Shown piece by piece: positions 16,256 through 23,438 of a stretch of 27,196 nucleotides of DNA. Source of the stretch: Coriobacteriia bacterium (GTDB lineage Bacteria; Actinomycetota; Coriobacteriia; WRKU01; WQUG01); the NCBI GenBank assembly GCA_009785705.1, contig WQVS01000005.1, forward strand, positions 1 through 27,196, read 5' to 3'. The first letter of the stretch is position 1. Every line of letters starts with the position of its first letter. Made by a program: the position numbers and the translations under genes. A model generated the notes under the pieces. It searched no databases and was not told the origin of the DNA. It worked only from the letters and a program-made list of their open reading frames with translations.

Positions 16256-17345
16256 GATGCAACAACCTCAGTATCCGCCGATGCAGCCAGTACCGATGCC
16301 GCCAAATCCACCTTTACCTGAACAGCAGCCACATCAGCAGCTACCTCAACAGCCTCAGCAACCCCAGCAACCGTTCCCACAGCCTTATCCGCCGGGACAG
16401 CAGGGGGGTCAGCTGGGGCAGTTTGGACAAAGTCCTTACTCGCAGCAGCAGATGCCACAAGGGGACTCTTCAAAACAAGGGAAGTCTCGCAAGACTACTT
16501 TTATTGAGAAGACACAGACAAAGGTATTTTCAACCATCGTTAAAGCTTTATGCTTGCTTGTCTTACTGGCAGGATTCCTGCCTTTTGCAACAGTTTCCTG
16601 CGGTCCAGTATTTCAAGAATCAATTAGTGGCTATGCACTTGCCTTTGGTTCTGCCGAAGAGCGTGTCGCAGAGATGTCACAGGGTAATATGGGTCTTGGT
16701 ATGGGTATGGGCCCAGGTCAGCTGGCAGCATTAAATATGCTAGCAGGGTCTAATGTTTTGCTCATTATTGCTTTTGCAGGTACGGCACTCTTATTGATAG
16801 TGTCTTTTGGCTTAGGTCGTTCTAGATTCGAACTTGCTCTTGCCCTGATAGTTCCAGCCTTTTCTTTGGCAGTTTATTTGCATTGGTTAGGGCTCTTTTC
16901 GGCCTTTACAGATATGTTTGCCCGTGCAGCCGAACAGGGTGAATCTATGATGATGGCAGGTCCTGATACGGGGCTTTATGCAGTTATCGCGTTCAGTGTA
17001 TTGCTTTTGTTGGCAGCCCTTTTTGAGGCTATTGGAAAGTTGCCTGATTTTCTCACCAAGGGAGAAGAGAGCGAGAATCCTCCTGTAGCACCAGCAGCCA
17101 TTCCGGCAGTACCGCAAATGGTCATGCAACAAATACCTGTTGGCATGCACCAGTCGCATGTACAGGGATATCAGCCTGTTCCGCAGCAGCATCCACAGCA
17201 GCAACAGCAACAATCAGAACAACAGCCACAGCCGCAGTCGCAAGCTCAGGTACAGACTCAGGCCGAAGCCCAGATACCACCTATAGAGGCAGCAGAGCCT
17301 GCACAGCAGGCAATGCAGCAGTCAGATAATCCTCCTGCTCCATAA
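16248..17345 (+). CDS. Unrecognised Pro/Gln-rich protein with four transmembrane helices
   Basis: 365 aa, function unknown. Residues 1-80 are Pro/Gln-rich and disordered. A basic stretch (about 78-96) precedes TM1 (97-117, ending FLPFATVSCG). A loop with a Gly/Met-rich segment follows, then TM2 (166-188), TM3 (194-217) and TM4 (242-262). The tail from about 275 to the end is Gln-rich. Proline/glutamine tails flanking a small membrane core resemble proteins that anchor or cluster partners at the membrane, but I do not recognise a named family. The start ATG overlaps the lepA stop region by 8 bases; a second ATG at 16257 is equally possible. The stop abuts the dus ATG with no gap. Confidence 0.8.
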   Translation: MIKMQQPQYPPMQPVPMPPNPPLPEQQPHQQLPQQPQQPQQPFPQPYPPGQQGGQLGQFGQSPYSQQQMPQGDSSKQGKSRKTTFIEKTQTKVFSTIVKALCLLVLLAGFLPFATVSCGPVFQESISGYALAFGSAEERVAEMSQGNMGLGMGMGPGQLAALNMLAGSNVLLIIAFAGTALLLIVSFGLGRSRFELALALIVPAFSLAVYLHWLGLFSAFTDMFARAAEQGESMMMAGPDTGLYAVIAFSVLLLLAALFEAIGKLPDFLTKGEESENPPVAPAAIPAVPQMVMQQIPVGMHQSHVQGYQPVPQQHPQQQQQQSEQQPQPQSQAQVQTQAEAQIPPIEAAEPAQQAMQQSDNPPAP

Positions 17346-18410
17346 ATGCGTTATCTAGAGGCGCTTGCAGAAAATCCTATACTGCAGGCCCCCATGGCGG
17401 GGGTTGCAGATGCACCGTATCGTGCGATTAATAGGCGCTTTGGGTCAGGAATTAGTTACTCTGAAATGGTCAGTGCAAAGGGTTTGCACTATGACAAAAA
17501 GCGCAACAAGTCACATATCTTGCTGAAGCTTGCTCCCGAGGAGAAGGGAGCAGCACTTATTCAGCTTTTTGGCTCTGACCCTGAAATGATGGCAGCCCAG
17601 GCTTTGGTAGTTGCTGAGCTGTTGGGCGATGACATCTTAGGCATCGATGTAAACATGGGCTGTCCTGTGCCAAAAGTTGTTAACAAGGGCGATGGAAGTG
17701 CACTTATGAAAAGCCCTGAACTAGCAGCGCGCATCGTTAGCGCAATGCGTGAGGCTTTGGACGCTCATGGCTATGATGATTTGGCTGTAACTGCCAAGCA
17801 TCGTAAGGGTTGGTCACCAGAAAGTGTCAATGCTGTAGAGTTCGCCAAGGGGCTTGAAGCGGCAGGAGCAAGCGCCATCACGGTACACGGGCGCACGAGA
17901 GACCAGTTCTACCGCGGCGAGTCAGACCGCAGTATCATTAAGGCGGTTAAAGATGCCTTAAGTATTCCGGTTATAGCTTCAGGTGATGCTTTCACTGCTG
18001 AAGCTTGTTTCGACATAATGCGCGATACAGGGGCTGATGCCGTTATGGTGGCACGTGGTTCCTATGGGAACCCGTGGATATTTGAGCAAGCAGCGCAGAG
18101 GCTTGAAGCTCAGTCCACTACCTGTTCTGCAGGGGAGCAACCCGCATCCATTACTTTGGAGCATGGGGTGGCTGGACAGGCTCCGCCGCTTGACCCCAAC
18201 TTAGCTGATCGCTTGCAGATGCTGCGCCAGCATGCACTTGAGTCCCTAGAGTGGTATGGGGATGCTCAGCTTATACGTATGCGAAAGCATGCAGCCTGGT
18301 ATGTTGCAGGGCAGCCGGCAGCAGCCGTTTTTCGCAGACGTTTACACAATTTAAGCACGATGGAAGATTTAGACTTATTGATAGAGGAGTATCTGGAACA
18401 TCATGGCTAA
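17346..18410 (+). CDS. dus: tRNA-dihydrouridine synthase (Dus family)
   Basis: An FMN- and NADPH-dependent enzyme that reduces uridines in the tRNA D-loop. The TIM-barrel starts PILQAPMAGVADAPYR. The catalytic cysteine is Cys106 in VNMGCPVPKVV. VTAKHRKGW (149-157), TVHGRTRDQFYRG and the phosphate-binding MVARGSYGNPWIF complete the signature. The 354-aa length includes a modest insertion near the C terminus (around QSTTCSAGEQPAS). The ATG follows the preceding stop immediately, and the gene overlaps hemW by 8 bases, so translation is probably coupled. Which Dus subfamily, and so which D-loop positions, is not decided by the motifs I can see. Confidence 0.92.
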   Translation: MRYLEALAENPILQAPMAGVADAPYRAINRRFGSGISYSEMVSAKGLHYDKKRNKSHILLKLAPEEKGAALIQLFGSDPEMMAAQALVVAELLGDDILGIDVNMGCPVPKVVNKGDGSALMKSPELAARIVSAMREALDAHGYDDLAVTAKHRKGWSPESVNAVEFAKGLEAAGASAITVHGRTRDQFYRGESDRSIIKAVKDALSIPVIASGDAFTAEACFDIMRDTGADAVMVARGSYGNPWIFEQAAQRLEAQSTTCSAGEQPASITLEHGVAGQAPPLDPNLADRLQMLRQHALESLEWYGDAQLIRMRKHAAWYVAGQPAAAVFRRRLHNLSTMEDLDLLIEEYLEHHG

Positions 18411-19755
18411 CGACGACTTATCGGATAGCAGTAGTGTGTCAAACACTGCATTCAGCAGCAATGACACTGCGTCTAATGGTGAGAATGGGTCTGGCACAGA
18501 CCTAGCGCTGTACGTTCACATTCCCTTTTGTGTGAAGCGTTGCAACTATTGCGACTTTTGTTCATCGACGAATGTTGCAGCAATTGAGGACTATTTTAAG
18601 GCCTTGCATAATCATATAAAGTCTGGCGCATGGATAGATTCTTCCCTTAGATTGCGTTCTGTAAGTTCTATCTATTTCGGGGGAGGAACTCCCTCTTTTG
18701 TGCATACACATCTGATTTCAGTACTTGCGACCATCCGTGAAACTTTTAATGTGAGTGACGATTGTGAGATTACCTTAGAGGCAAATCCTGAAAGCTTTTG
18801 GATTAAGCCAGCGATGGAGCTGGCAGCAGCAGGGTTTACGCGTGTGTCATTGGGCGTGCAGAGTCTTGACGATGCACAACTAGCGCTCTTGGGGCGCCTT
18901 CATAATGTGGAGAGAGCTTTTCATGCCTTGCAGGCTGGCAAGGATGCTGGGCTGCGTGTGTCGGCTGACTTGATGCTGGGATTGCCTGTTGATGGTGCTA
19001 ATACTGATGCTAGTGTTGATGGCGCTGACGCTAGTGTTGATGGCGCTGACGATATTGGTAATAACGAAGACAGCGGCAGCAGTGATAATAGCAGTGATGC
19101 TGACTTTTTCCAGAGCGCAGATTTTGAGAAATTGCTAAAACTAGTGGAACATATTTCAGTGTATCCCTTGACGGTAGAAGAGGGTACGGAACTCCAAAAA
19201 ATGGAGGATGCGGGTGAGGTTACTTTGCCCAGCGAAGATGAGCTTGCTGCAGAAATCTTGAGACTGGAAGAGGCTCTGGCAGGTCACGGTTTTAAGCGCT
19301 ACGAAATTTCTAGTTACACGCGTCCTGGACAGGAAAGTAGACAGAACTTGCGCTACTGGCAGGGTGGAGACTATCTGGGCTTTGGCGCAAGTGCATCTTC
19401 GATGCTGAACAAACCTGATGGTGGCCGTAAGCGTTTCGTCATGTATGACAGCATTGAAGCCTTCCTAGATGACTCCAAAGGGGAGAACGAAAATCCCGCA
19501 GAGTCAGATATCCTTAGCCCAGAGGAAGCCTTGCGTGAGAGTGTCATGTTGGCACTGCGCACCAGTAGAGGGGCAGGTAGTGAGGAAATTGAGTCTGCTG
19601 GTTTGACGAAGATTTGCGATGAGTTGGTCGAAAAGGAACTTTTGGAACAAGATGGAGCTTATTATCGCTGTACTCAACAGGGATGGTTGCTGGCCAATAT
19701 AGTGTTTGCTGCCGTCTGGTTTGGAAATGCTCCTAATGCTCAATCTTCGTGCTGA
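18403..19755 (+). CDS. hemW: HemW-like radical SAM protein (heme chaperone / formerly HemN-like)
   Basis: The radical SAM cluster motif CxxxCxxC is at Cys43, Cys47 and Cys50 (YVHIPFCVKRCNYCDF), followed by IYFGGGTPS, LEANPES and SLGVQSLDD. HemW binds heme and a 4Fe-4S cluster; it is not a proven coproporphyrinogen oxidase. Two oddities stand out. An acidic low-complexity insertion (about residues 198-237) after MLGLPVDG contains a 21-bp tandem repeat. The C terminus after FAAVW (from GNAPNAQSSC) is encoded by the left arm of palindromic repeat C, including the TGA stop. The first 33 or so residues are a Ser/Asn/Asp-rich extension not typical of the family. The gene overlaps dus by 8 bases. 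Confidence 0.88.
   Translation: MANDDLSDSSSVSNTAFSSNDTASNGENGSGTDLALYVHIPFCVKRCNYCDFCSSTNVAAIEDYFKALHNHIKSGAWIDSSLRLRSVSSIYFGGGTPSFVHTHLISVLATIRETFNVSDDCEITLEANPESFWIKPAMELAAAGFTRVSLGVQSLDDAQLALLGRLHNVERAFHALQAGKDAGLRVSADLMLGLPVDGANTDASVDGADASVDGADDIGNNEDSGSSDNSSDADFFQSADFEKLLKLVEHISVYPLTVEEGTELQKMEDAGEVTLPSEDELAAEILRLEEALAGHGFKRYEISSYTRPGQESRQNLRYWQGGDYLGFGASASSMLNKPDGGRKRFVMYDSIEAFLDDSKGENENPAESDILSPEEALRESVMLALRTSRGAGSEEIESAGLTKICDELVEKELLEQDGAYYRCTQQGWLLANIVFAAVWFGNAPNAQSSC
19009..19050 (+). repeat. 21-bp tandem repeat inside hemW (two exact units)
   Basis: Two identical head-to-tail 21-base units (19009-19029 and 19030-19050), each encoding ASVDGAD. They are preceded by a diverged unit (VDGANTD). 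The repeat is a multiple of three, so changes in copy number would keep the frame. It forms part of an acidic insertion in the radical SAM barrel. Confidence 0.9.
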
Positions 19756-19844
19756 TTTGTGAAAATGAAATATCCATGCAGGAAGTGATTAGACTTCGTT
19801 TTCCTTATGAATCAGCATAGGCATTAAAGTTTGGAAACATTTCT
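19723..19844 (+). repeat. Palindromic repeat, copy C (diverged core)
   Basis: The left arm begins GGAAATGCTCCTAATGC inside hemW and continues through GTGCTGATTTGTGAAAATG. The right arm ends ATGAATCAGCAT...CATTTC, giving long imperfect inverted repeats. The left arm matches the termini of copies D and E (TGCTCCTGATG, GTGCTGATTT). The central GCTCACGTA core is replaced by a different small hairpin, GAAGT/ACTTC. Confidence 0.7.
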
Positions 19845-19937
19845 AGCAGCTTAGTTAGGGTAACGTGCAAGTAACGCACGGTGGCACTTTGGTTACGCTG
19901 TAGCGCGTTGACCTGCGGCTATGGTTATGCTGTGTTT

Positions 19938-21527
19938 ATGCGTATTCTGTCACATAAACATAATTTGCTGCTGCGATTATTGACCTTTGGTCTCATTGCA
20001 GCTTTGATGTCGTCGTCGCTTTCTTTGGCTGTCTTAGCTGGGGCGACTCCTTCTTCTGAGTCTACAGAGACGGTATCTTCATCTGAGGAATCCAGTGAAC
20101 AATCTAATGAAGAGGCTGACGAAGAAGCTAGTGAAGAACCAGCTGACAATGAAGATTCAGCCGAGATAGATGCTCTGCGTGCGCAAGCAACTCAGGCGCG
20201 CATACAACTAGACCAGATGGCTATCGAGACAGCAATAGCTTCTGAGAATTATTTCGAGGCTCAAGAATTGCTTGAAGCGACTCTTGAACAGATTGAAGAA
20301 ACTGAAGAAGAGTTAGAAATAAATCAGGAGCAACTTGACCATGTGGGCGATTTGCTAGCGCGCCGCGCTGTGAGCTCTTATCAAAGTGGCGAGCTATCCT
20401 TTGTAGCTTTCCTCTTCGGCTCAAGTGACCTTGCAGACCTTGTAGCGCGCATTAATGCCTTGATTTCTCTTATGGACAACGATGCGGATATGATTCGCGA
20501 ATCACGTCAACTGCGCTCGCAAATCGAAAATCATATGTTTCGCCTTGAAGAAAAGCGTGAAGTTGAACGTGAGGCTGCAGAAACTGCTCAGACAGAATTC
20601 GAAACAGTGCAACGTTCCTTGGGTCAACAGCAAACTCTCTTAGATTCACTTGATTCAGAGGTTCATCGCCTCATGGAAGAAGAGCGCGCTGCCATTGAGG
20701 CAGAGCAACTTCGCATTGCTCAGGAGATTCAAGCTGAAGAAGAGCGCGAGAGGCGTGCCCAGCAAGAAACAGAACAGAATAATCAATCTGCAGATGCCCA
20801 AAACACCCCAGCAAATAGCAATAGCACAGGAAATGGTGGTAGTGCGGGAACTTCTGGCAGTTCAGGCAATGCTTCTAGTGGCAGTGCAGGTTCAAGCTCG
20901 GGCTCAGGCGCTGGCGCTGGCAACAGTGGTTCTGGTGCTGCAGGCAGCTCAGGTTCAGGTGGCAGCTCTAATGCAGGAAGCGGTAGCAGCAGCACAAGTA
21001 GTGGCTCAAGTTCTGGTAGCAGTTCAGGTGGCAATACTTCAAGCAGTAGTAATTCTGGCAGTGGTGGGTCAAGCTCCGCCGCTAGACCGCCAGCAAGTAC
21101 TCCGACGCCAAGCCCTCCTCCTGCAACGACCCCAGCTCCAGCCCCCTCATTGGGTAGAGAGCGTCCTGGCGCAGTAACTGCCGCGCGCAGGCACATAGGG
21201 GTACCTTATTTGTGGGGCGGTACGACTCCTGCTGGCTTTGACTGTTCAGGATTAGTTCAGCATGTCTTCAGAGAAGCTTATGGTCTTAACTTGCCCAGAA
21301 CATCACGTCAGCAATTCCATGCTGGAGTATTCATTCCGCCTAATCGCGGTGACTTGATGCGCCCAGGAGACTTGGTATTCTTCAGCAGTACAGGTCGCCC
21401 TGAAAATATTCATCATGTAGGTATCTATATTGGCAACAATAGAATGATTCATGCCCCACAACCTGGCACAAATGTAAGAGAGCAGGTTATCTGGCGACAC
21501 GACTTTATAGGTGCTGTAAGACCTTAG
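19938..21527 (+). CDS. Secreted NlpC/P60 peptidoglycan hydrolase with coiled-coil N-terminal region
   Basis: 529 aa. A signal peptide (basic MRILSHKHN, hydrophobic core about 10-34) is followed by an acidic linker and a long Glu/Gln-rich coiled coil (about 65-265), as in CwlO/PcsB-type hydrolases. A Ser/Gly linker of roughly 100 residues and a Pro-rich hinge come next. The C-terminal NlpC/P60 domain spans 408-529. Its catalytic residues are Cys436 (FDCSGLV), His493 (HHVGIYIG) and His505 (MIHAPQPG). The likely activity is cleavage of the D-Glu to diamino-acid bond in stem peptides. I prefer the ATG at 19938 because it begins the signal peptide. The frame is open to a GTG at 19881. Neither has a good ribosome site. 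Confidence 0.88.
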   Translation: MRILSHKHNLLLRLLTFGLIAALMSSSLSLAVLAGATPSSESTETVSSSEESSEQSNEEADEEASEEPADNEDSAEIDALRAQATQARIQLDQMAIETAIASENYFEAQELLEATLEQIEETEEELEINQEQLDHVGDLLARRAVSSYQSGELSFVAFLFGSSDLADLVARINALISLMDNDADMIRESRQLRSQIENHMFRLEEKREVEREAAETAQTEFETVQRSLGQQQTLLDSLDSEVHRLMEEERAAIEAEQLRIAQEIQAEEERERRAQQETEQNNQSADAQNTPANSNSTGNGGSAGTSGSSGNASSGSAGSSSGSGAGAGNSGSGAAGSSGSGGSSNAGSGSSSTSSGSSSGSSSGGNTSSSSNSGSGGSSSAARPPASTPTPSPPPATTPAPAPSLGRERPGAVTAARRHIGVPYLWGGTTPAGFDCSGLVQHVFREAYGLNLPRTSRQQFHAGVFIPPNRGDLMRPGDLVFFSSTGRPENIHHVGIYIGNNRMIHAPQPGTNVREQVIWRHDFIGAVRP

Positions 21528-21744
21528 TTTGCGGCTAGCGGCGAATCTTTGTAGTAAAAACATTGGAATCCGCAGCAAAAAGGTGAAAAGTGCTCAACTA
21601 GAATCTGGTGTGTTTTAGCTGTTTTTGGTAGTAGCCTGAGTGAGAATTTCCCATTTTTTGGTGACAAGAGAGTAATAAATGTTTCATAGGCTTGTTTATG
21701 CAGTAGAATTGTGACTTTGTTTGGTGTGGAGATGGAGACAGAAG

Positions 21745-22650
21745 ATGCTTGTGAAACGCTTTAGACTTTTAGCTGTGCTGATGTTGCTTACTTTGATGCC
21801 CTTGGTATTTTCAGGATGTGCTTCTACTGAGCTCACGGGTACCGTGTACTTTTCCCTAGAAGATGCCCCTGTAGAAGGTGCGACTATTCGAGTTGATGAC
21901 ACAGAGGCTATTTCAGATGCCTACGGGCAATTTGCTCTAGGTAATATGCCTCTTAGAGTTATAGAGGGACAGGTAATCATTGAAGGATTCCCCGACTTTG
22001 ATTTCTCCGTGAACTTAGAAGAAGCTGATATCGAACATCACTTTAGCATAGAGATTCCTGCAAGTCGCACAACTATCAACTTCATAGAGAACTCTTATGA
22101 AGAAGCAGAGGTTTCAACAGATGACATCAACATTCAATTCAGTGGCGAAGAGGTTGATCACAGGCTGCTGACATCAGGATTCCAGACAGGCATTGTAGCT
22201 TTGGGTACTTATGACCTTGGAATTACTTCTGAAATATATGAGTCTCTTGAAAAAGAAATTTTGCTAGAAGAGGGCGAGCATGAAATCAAAGTTGTCCTAG
22301 ACCTTACTCTGGATGAAACCTATCGCAGATTTAATAGAGTTAACGACCTGCACAGACATGCAGAAAGTTACACCTATCTACACCCCGACATTCAGGCGCT
22401 GGTTAGTGCTGCTGAATGGGCAGGTGCCCACAGCACGGAGGTAAGCATAATAGATGCTGCCCCCAGTGATGAAACAGAACATGCAGACTGGATCTCTGAG
22501 CTGACGGGACAAAGCTATCCTGTAGTTATAGCTTTTGACAGGCCCTACATCGCTGAGGCTAGAGGAAACAGAGTAGCCTTTGAAGAAACTCAATACTGGA
22601 CAAATTTGGATGGTCGCTGGTACAGAGTATTCCCGAGGAAATTCTGGTAA
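21745..22650 (+). CDS. Lipoprotein with a carboxypeptidase-regulatory-like beta domain, function unknown
   Basis: 301 aa. The signal peptide (MLVKRFR, hydrophobic stretch) ends in the lipobox FSGC with Cys25 as the lipidation site. Residues about 29-90 (LTGTVYFSLEDAPVEGATIRVDD, then ISDAYGQFALGN) look like a CarboxypepD_reg/transthyretin-like beta domain. A second beta-rich segment follows. The C-terminal domain of about 110 residues starts with HRHAESYTYLHPD and ends in an aromatic NLDGRWYRVFPRKFW, which resembles NTF2-like or lipoprotein stress-domain folds; this is only an impression. I chose ATG 21745, with GGAG 7 bases upstream, over TTG 21721. It stands alone, with its own leader and a hairpin after the stop. 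Confidence 0.8.
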   Translation: MLVKRFRLLAVLMLLTLMPLVFSGCASTELTGTVYFSLEDAPVEGATIRVDDTEAISDAYGQFALGNMPLRVIEGQVIIEGFPDFDFSVNLEEADIEHHFSIEIPASRTTINFIENSYEEAEVSTDDINIQFSGEEVDHRLLTSGFQTGIVALGTYDLGITSEIYESLEKEILLEEGEHEIKVVLDLTLDETYRRFNRVNDLHRHAESYTYLHPDIQALVSAAEWAGAHSTEVSIIDAAPSDETEHADWISELTGQSYPVVIAFDRPYIAEARGNRVAFEETQYWTNLDGRWYRVFPRKFW

Positions 22651-22659
22651 ACCAGTAGT

Positions 22660-22679
22660 GTTGCACCTTATGGTACAAC
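22660..22679 (+). terminator. Possible terminator after the orphan lipoprotein gene
   Basis: GTTGCACC (22660-22667) and GGTACAAC (22672-22679) pair with one mismatch around a TTAT loop, followed by the pyrimidine-rich CTTTCCTTT. The stem is short and the T-run is broken, so any termination would be weak. Confidence 0.4.
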
Positions 22680-22705
22680 CTTTCCTTTAGAGCAATTTAG
22701 TACTA

Positions 22706-22758
22706 ACTTAATACTGACTTAATATTGACTTAGCACTCTGATGTAGGATGTCAGAGTG
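22706..22758 (+). promoter_or_regulatory. Repeat-rich control region upstream of brnTA (probable operator)
   Basis: Two 11-base direct repeats, ACTTAATACTG (22706-22716) and ACTTAATATTG (22717-22727), are followed by a partial third unit. A perfect 8-base inverted repeat, CACTCTGA/TCAGAGTG (22734-22741 and 22751-22758), comes next. TTGACT at 22725-22730 could be a -35, but no convincing -10 is spaced from it. BrnT-BrnA operons are autoregulated through the BrnA antitoxin, so this palindrome is a natural operator candidate (inference). Confidence 0.45.
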
Positions 22759-22797
22759 TTATTTCTGTTTGCATAGATTGAAGTATGGTAAAAAAAT

Positions 22798-23088
22798 ATG
22801 TATGATAATAGGTATAAGTTTGAATGGGATGAAGGAAAGAATTCTGAGAATGTGCTTAAGCATGGGATTTCTTTTGAGGATGCCCGATTAGCATTTTTTG
22901 ACAGCAATTCTATTATTATGCCTGACCGGGCACATTCTGCTGATGAGGACAGATTCTTCTGTGTTGGAAAAGTTGAATCTGAAATTGCTACAGTCAGATT
23001 CACCATGCGGGGTGAACGTATTAGAATTTTTGGTGCAGGATACTGGAGAAGAGGAAAGTGGGTTTATGAAAATGAAGAAAGAAATTAA
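22798..23088 (+). CDS. brnT: BrnT family toxin (ribonuclease) of a type II toxin-antitoxin system
   Basis: A 96-aa protein with the BrnT layout: KFEWDEGKNSENVLKHGISFEDARLAFFD near the N terminus, then DRAHSADEDRFFCVGKV, VRFTMRGERIRIFGAGY and a basic C terminus. BrnT proteins are RelE-fold ribonucleases that block translation when released from the antitoxin. The downstream frame overlaps by 23 bases and encodes the matching BrnA antitoxin; toxin-first order is typical of brnTA. No strong ribosome site precedes the ATG, which fits low toxin expression. The gene looks more A+T-rich than its housekeeping neighbours, consistent with lateral gain. Confidence 0.87.
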   Translation: MYDNRYKFEWDEGKNSENVLKHGISFEDARLAFFDSNSIIMPDRAHSADEDRFFCVGKVESEIATVRFTMRGERIRIFGAGYWRRGKWVYENEERN

Positions 23089-23338
23089 ATATACTGATGC
23101 TCCTCCTGAGGTTGATGTGGCGCTGAAAGCAGCTATAGAAAGTGGAGAGCGCATCCATGACCTGATTCCATCACCAGAGCAGCTTGTGAAAAAGGTAGAG
23201 AAACAGAAAGTCACCATAGTACTTAAAAAGAACACGGTTGATTTCTTCAAACAAGTTGCAAATGAAAATGGTGTCAAGTATCAGACTATGATTAACAGCT
23301 TGCTGGATAGTTACGTAGAGAACCACAGCAAGGTTTAA
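23066..23338 (+). CDS. brnA: BrnA-like antitoxin
   Basis: A 90-aa protein. The N-terminal half (MKMKKEIKYTDAPPEVDVAL) is the charged, extended segment that would wrap the toxin. Residues about 45-90 (KVTIVLKKNTVDFFKQVA, NGVKYQTMINSLLDSYVENH) resemble the C-terminal ribbon-helix-helix DNA-binding region of BrnA. The ATG at 23066 has an AGGAAAG ribosome site inside brnT; a second ATG at 23072 is possible. The frame is open further upstream, but that part is only the shadow of brnT. Expected roles are to neutralise BrnT and repress the operon. Confidence 0.85.
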   Translation: MKMKKEIKYTDAPPEVDVALKAAIESGERIHDLIPSPEQLVKKVEKQKVTIVLKKNTVDFFKQVANENGVKYQTMINSLLDSYVENHSKV

Positions 23339-23438
23339 TCGGGGTATATGCACGCTATTGCTTAGCCTTTTGATACCATAGGTAGGGCGCACTCAATGTG
23401 TGGAATCTATTCAAATTCTAACTACTTCAAGGGGCTTT

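Noticed and set aside
16252..17340. CAG/CAA-rich tracts as a repeat element
   Set aside because: They encode the Gln/Pro-rich tails in frame and show irregular units, so coding low complexity explains them.
17793..17819. VTAKHRKGW in Dus as an abnormal active site
   Set aside because: A KHR variant at this position is known in the DusA-type subgroup, so it is not good evidence of an unusual enzyme.
18990..19060. Short direct repeats as a CRISPR-like array
   Set aside because: The units are contiguous with no spacers and are in frame within hemW; they are a coding tandem repeat.
20650..21177. 175-codon frame inside the NlpC/P60 gene, rich in Val/Ala/Gln
   Set aside because: It is an out-of-frame reading of the Ser/Gly linker; low-complexity DNA stays open in other frames. 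The domain evidence supports the main frame.
20783..21196. 137-codon minus-strand frame of Leu/Pro/Glu repeats
   Set aside because: It is the antisense shadow of the same Ser/Gly linker, with no start signal and no recognisable domain.
21528..21620. Possible seventh palindromic repeat after the NlpC/P60 gene
   Set aside because: GCGAATCTTTG matches the arm of copy D and TTTGCGG/CCGCAGCAAA may pair, but the core is missing and the arms are too degraded to call.
22898..23065. 56-residue N-terminal extension of BrnA
   Set aside because: This part is brnT read in another frame; the antitoxin starts at 23066 with a ribosome site and normal length.
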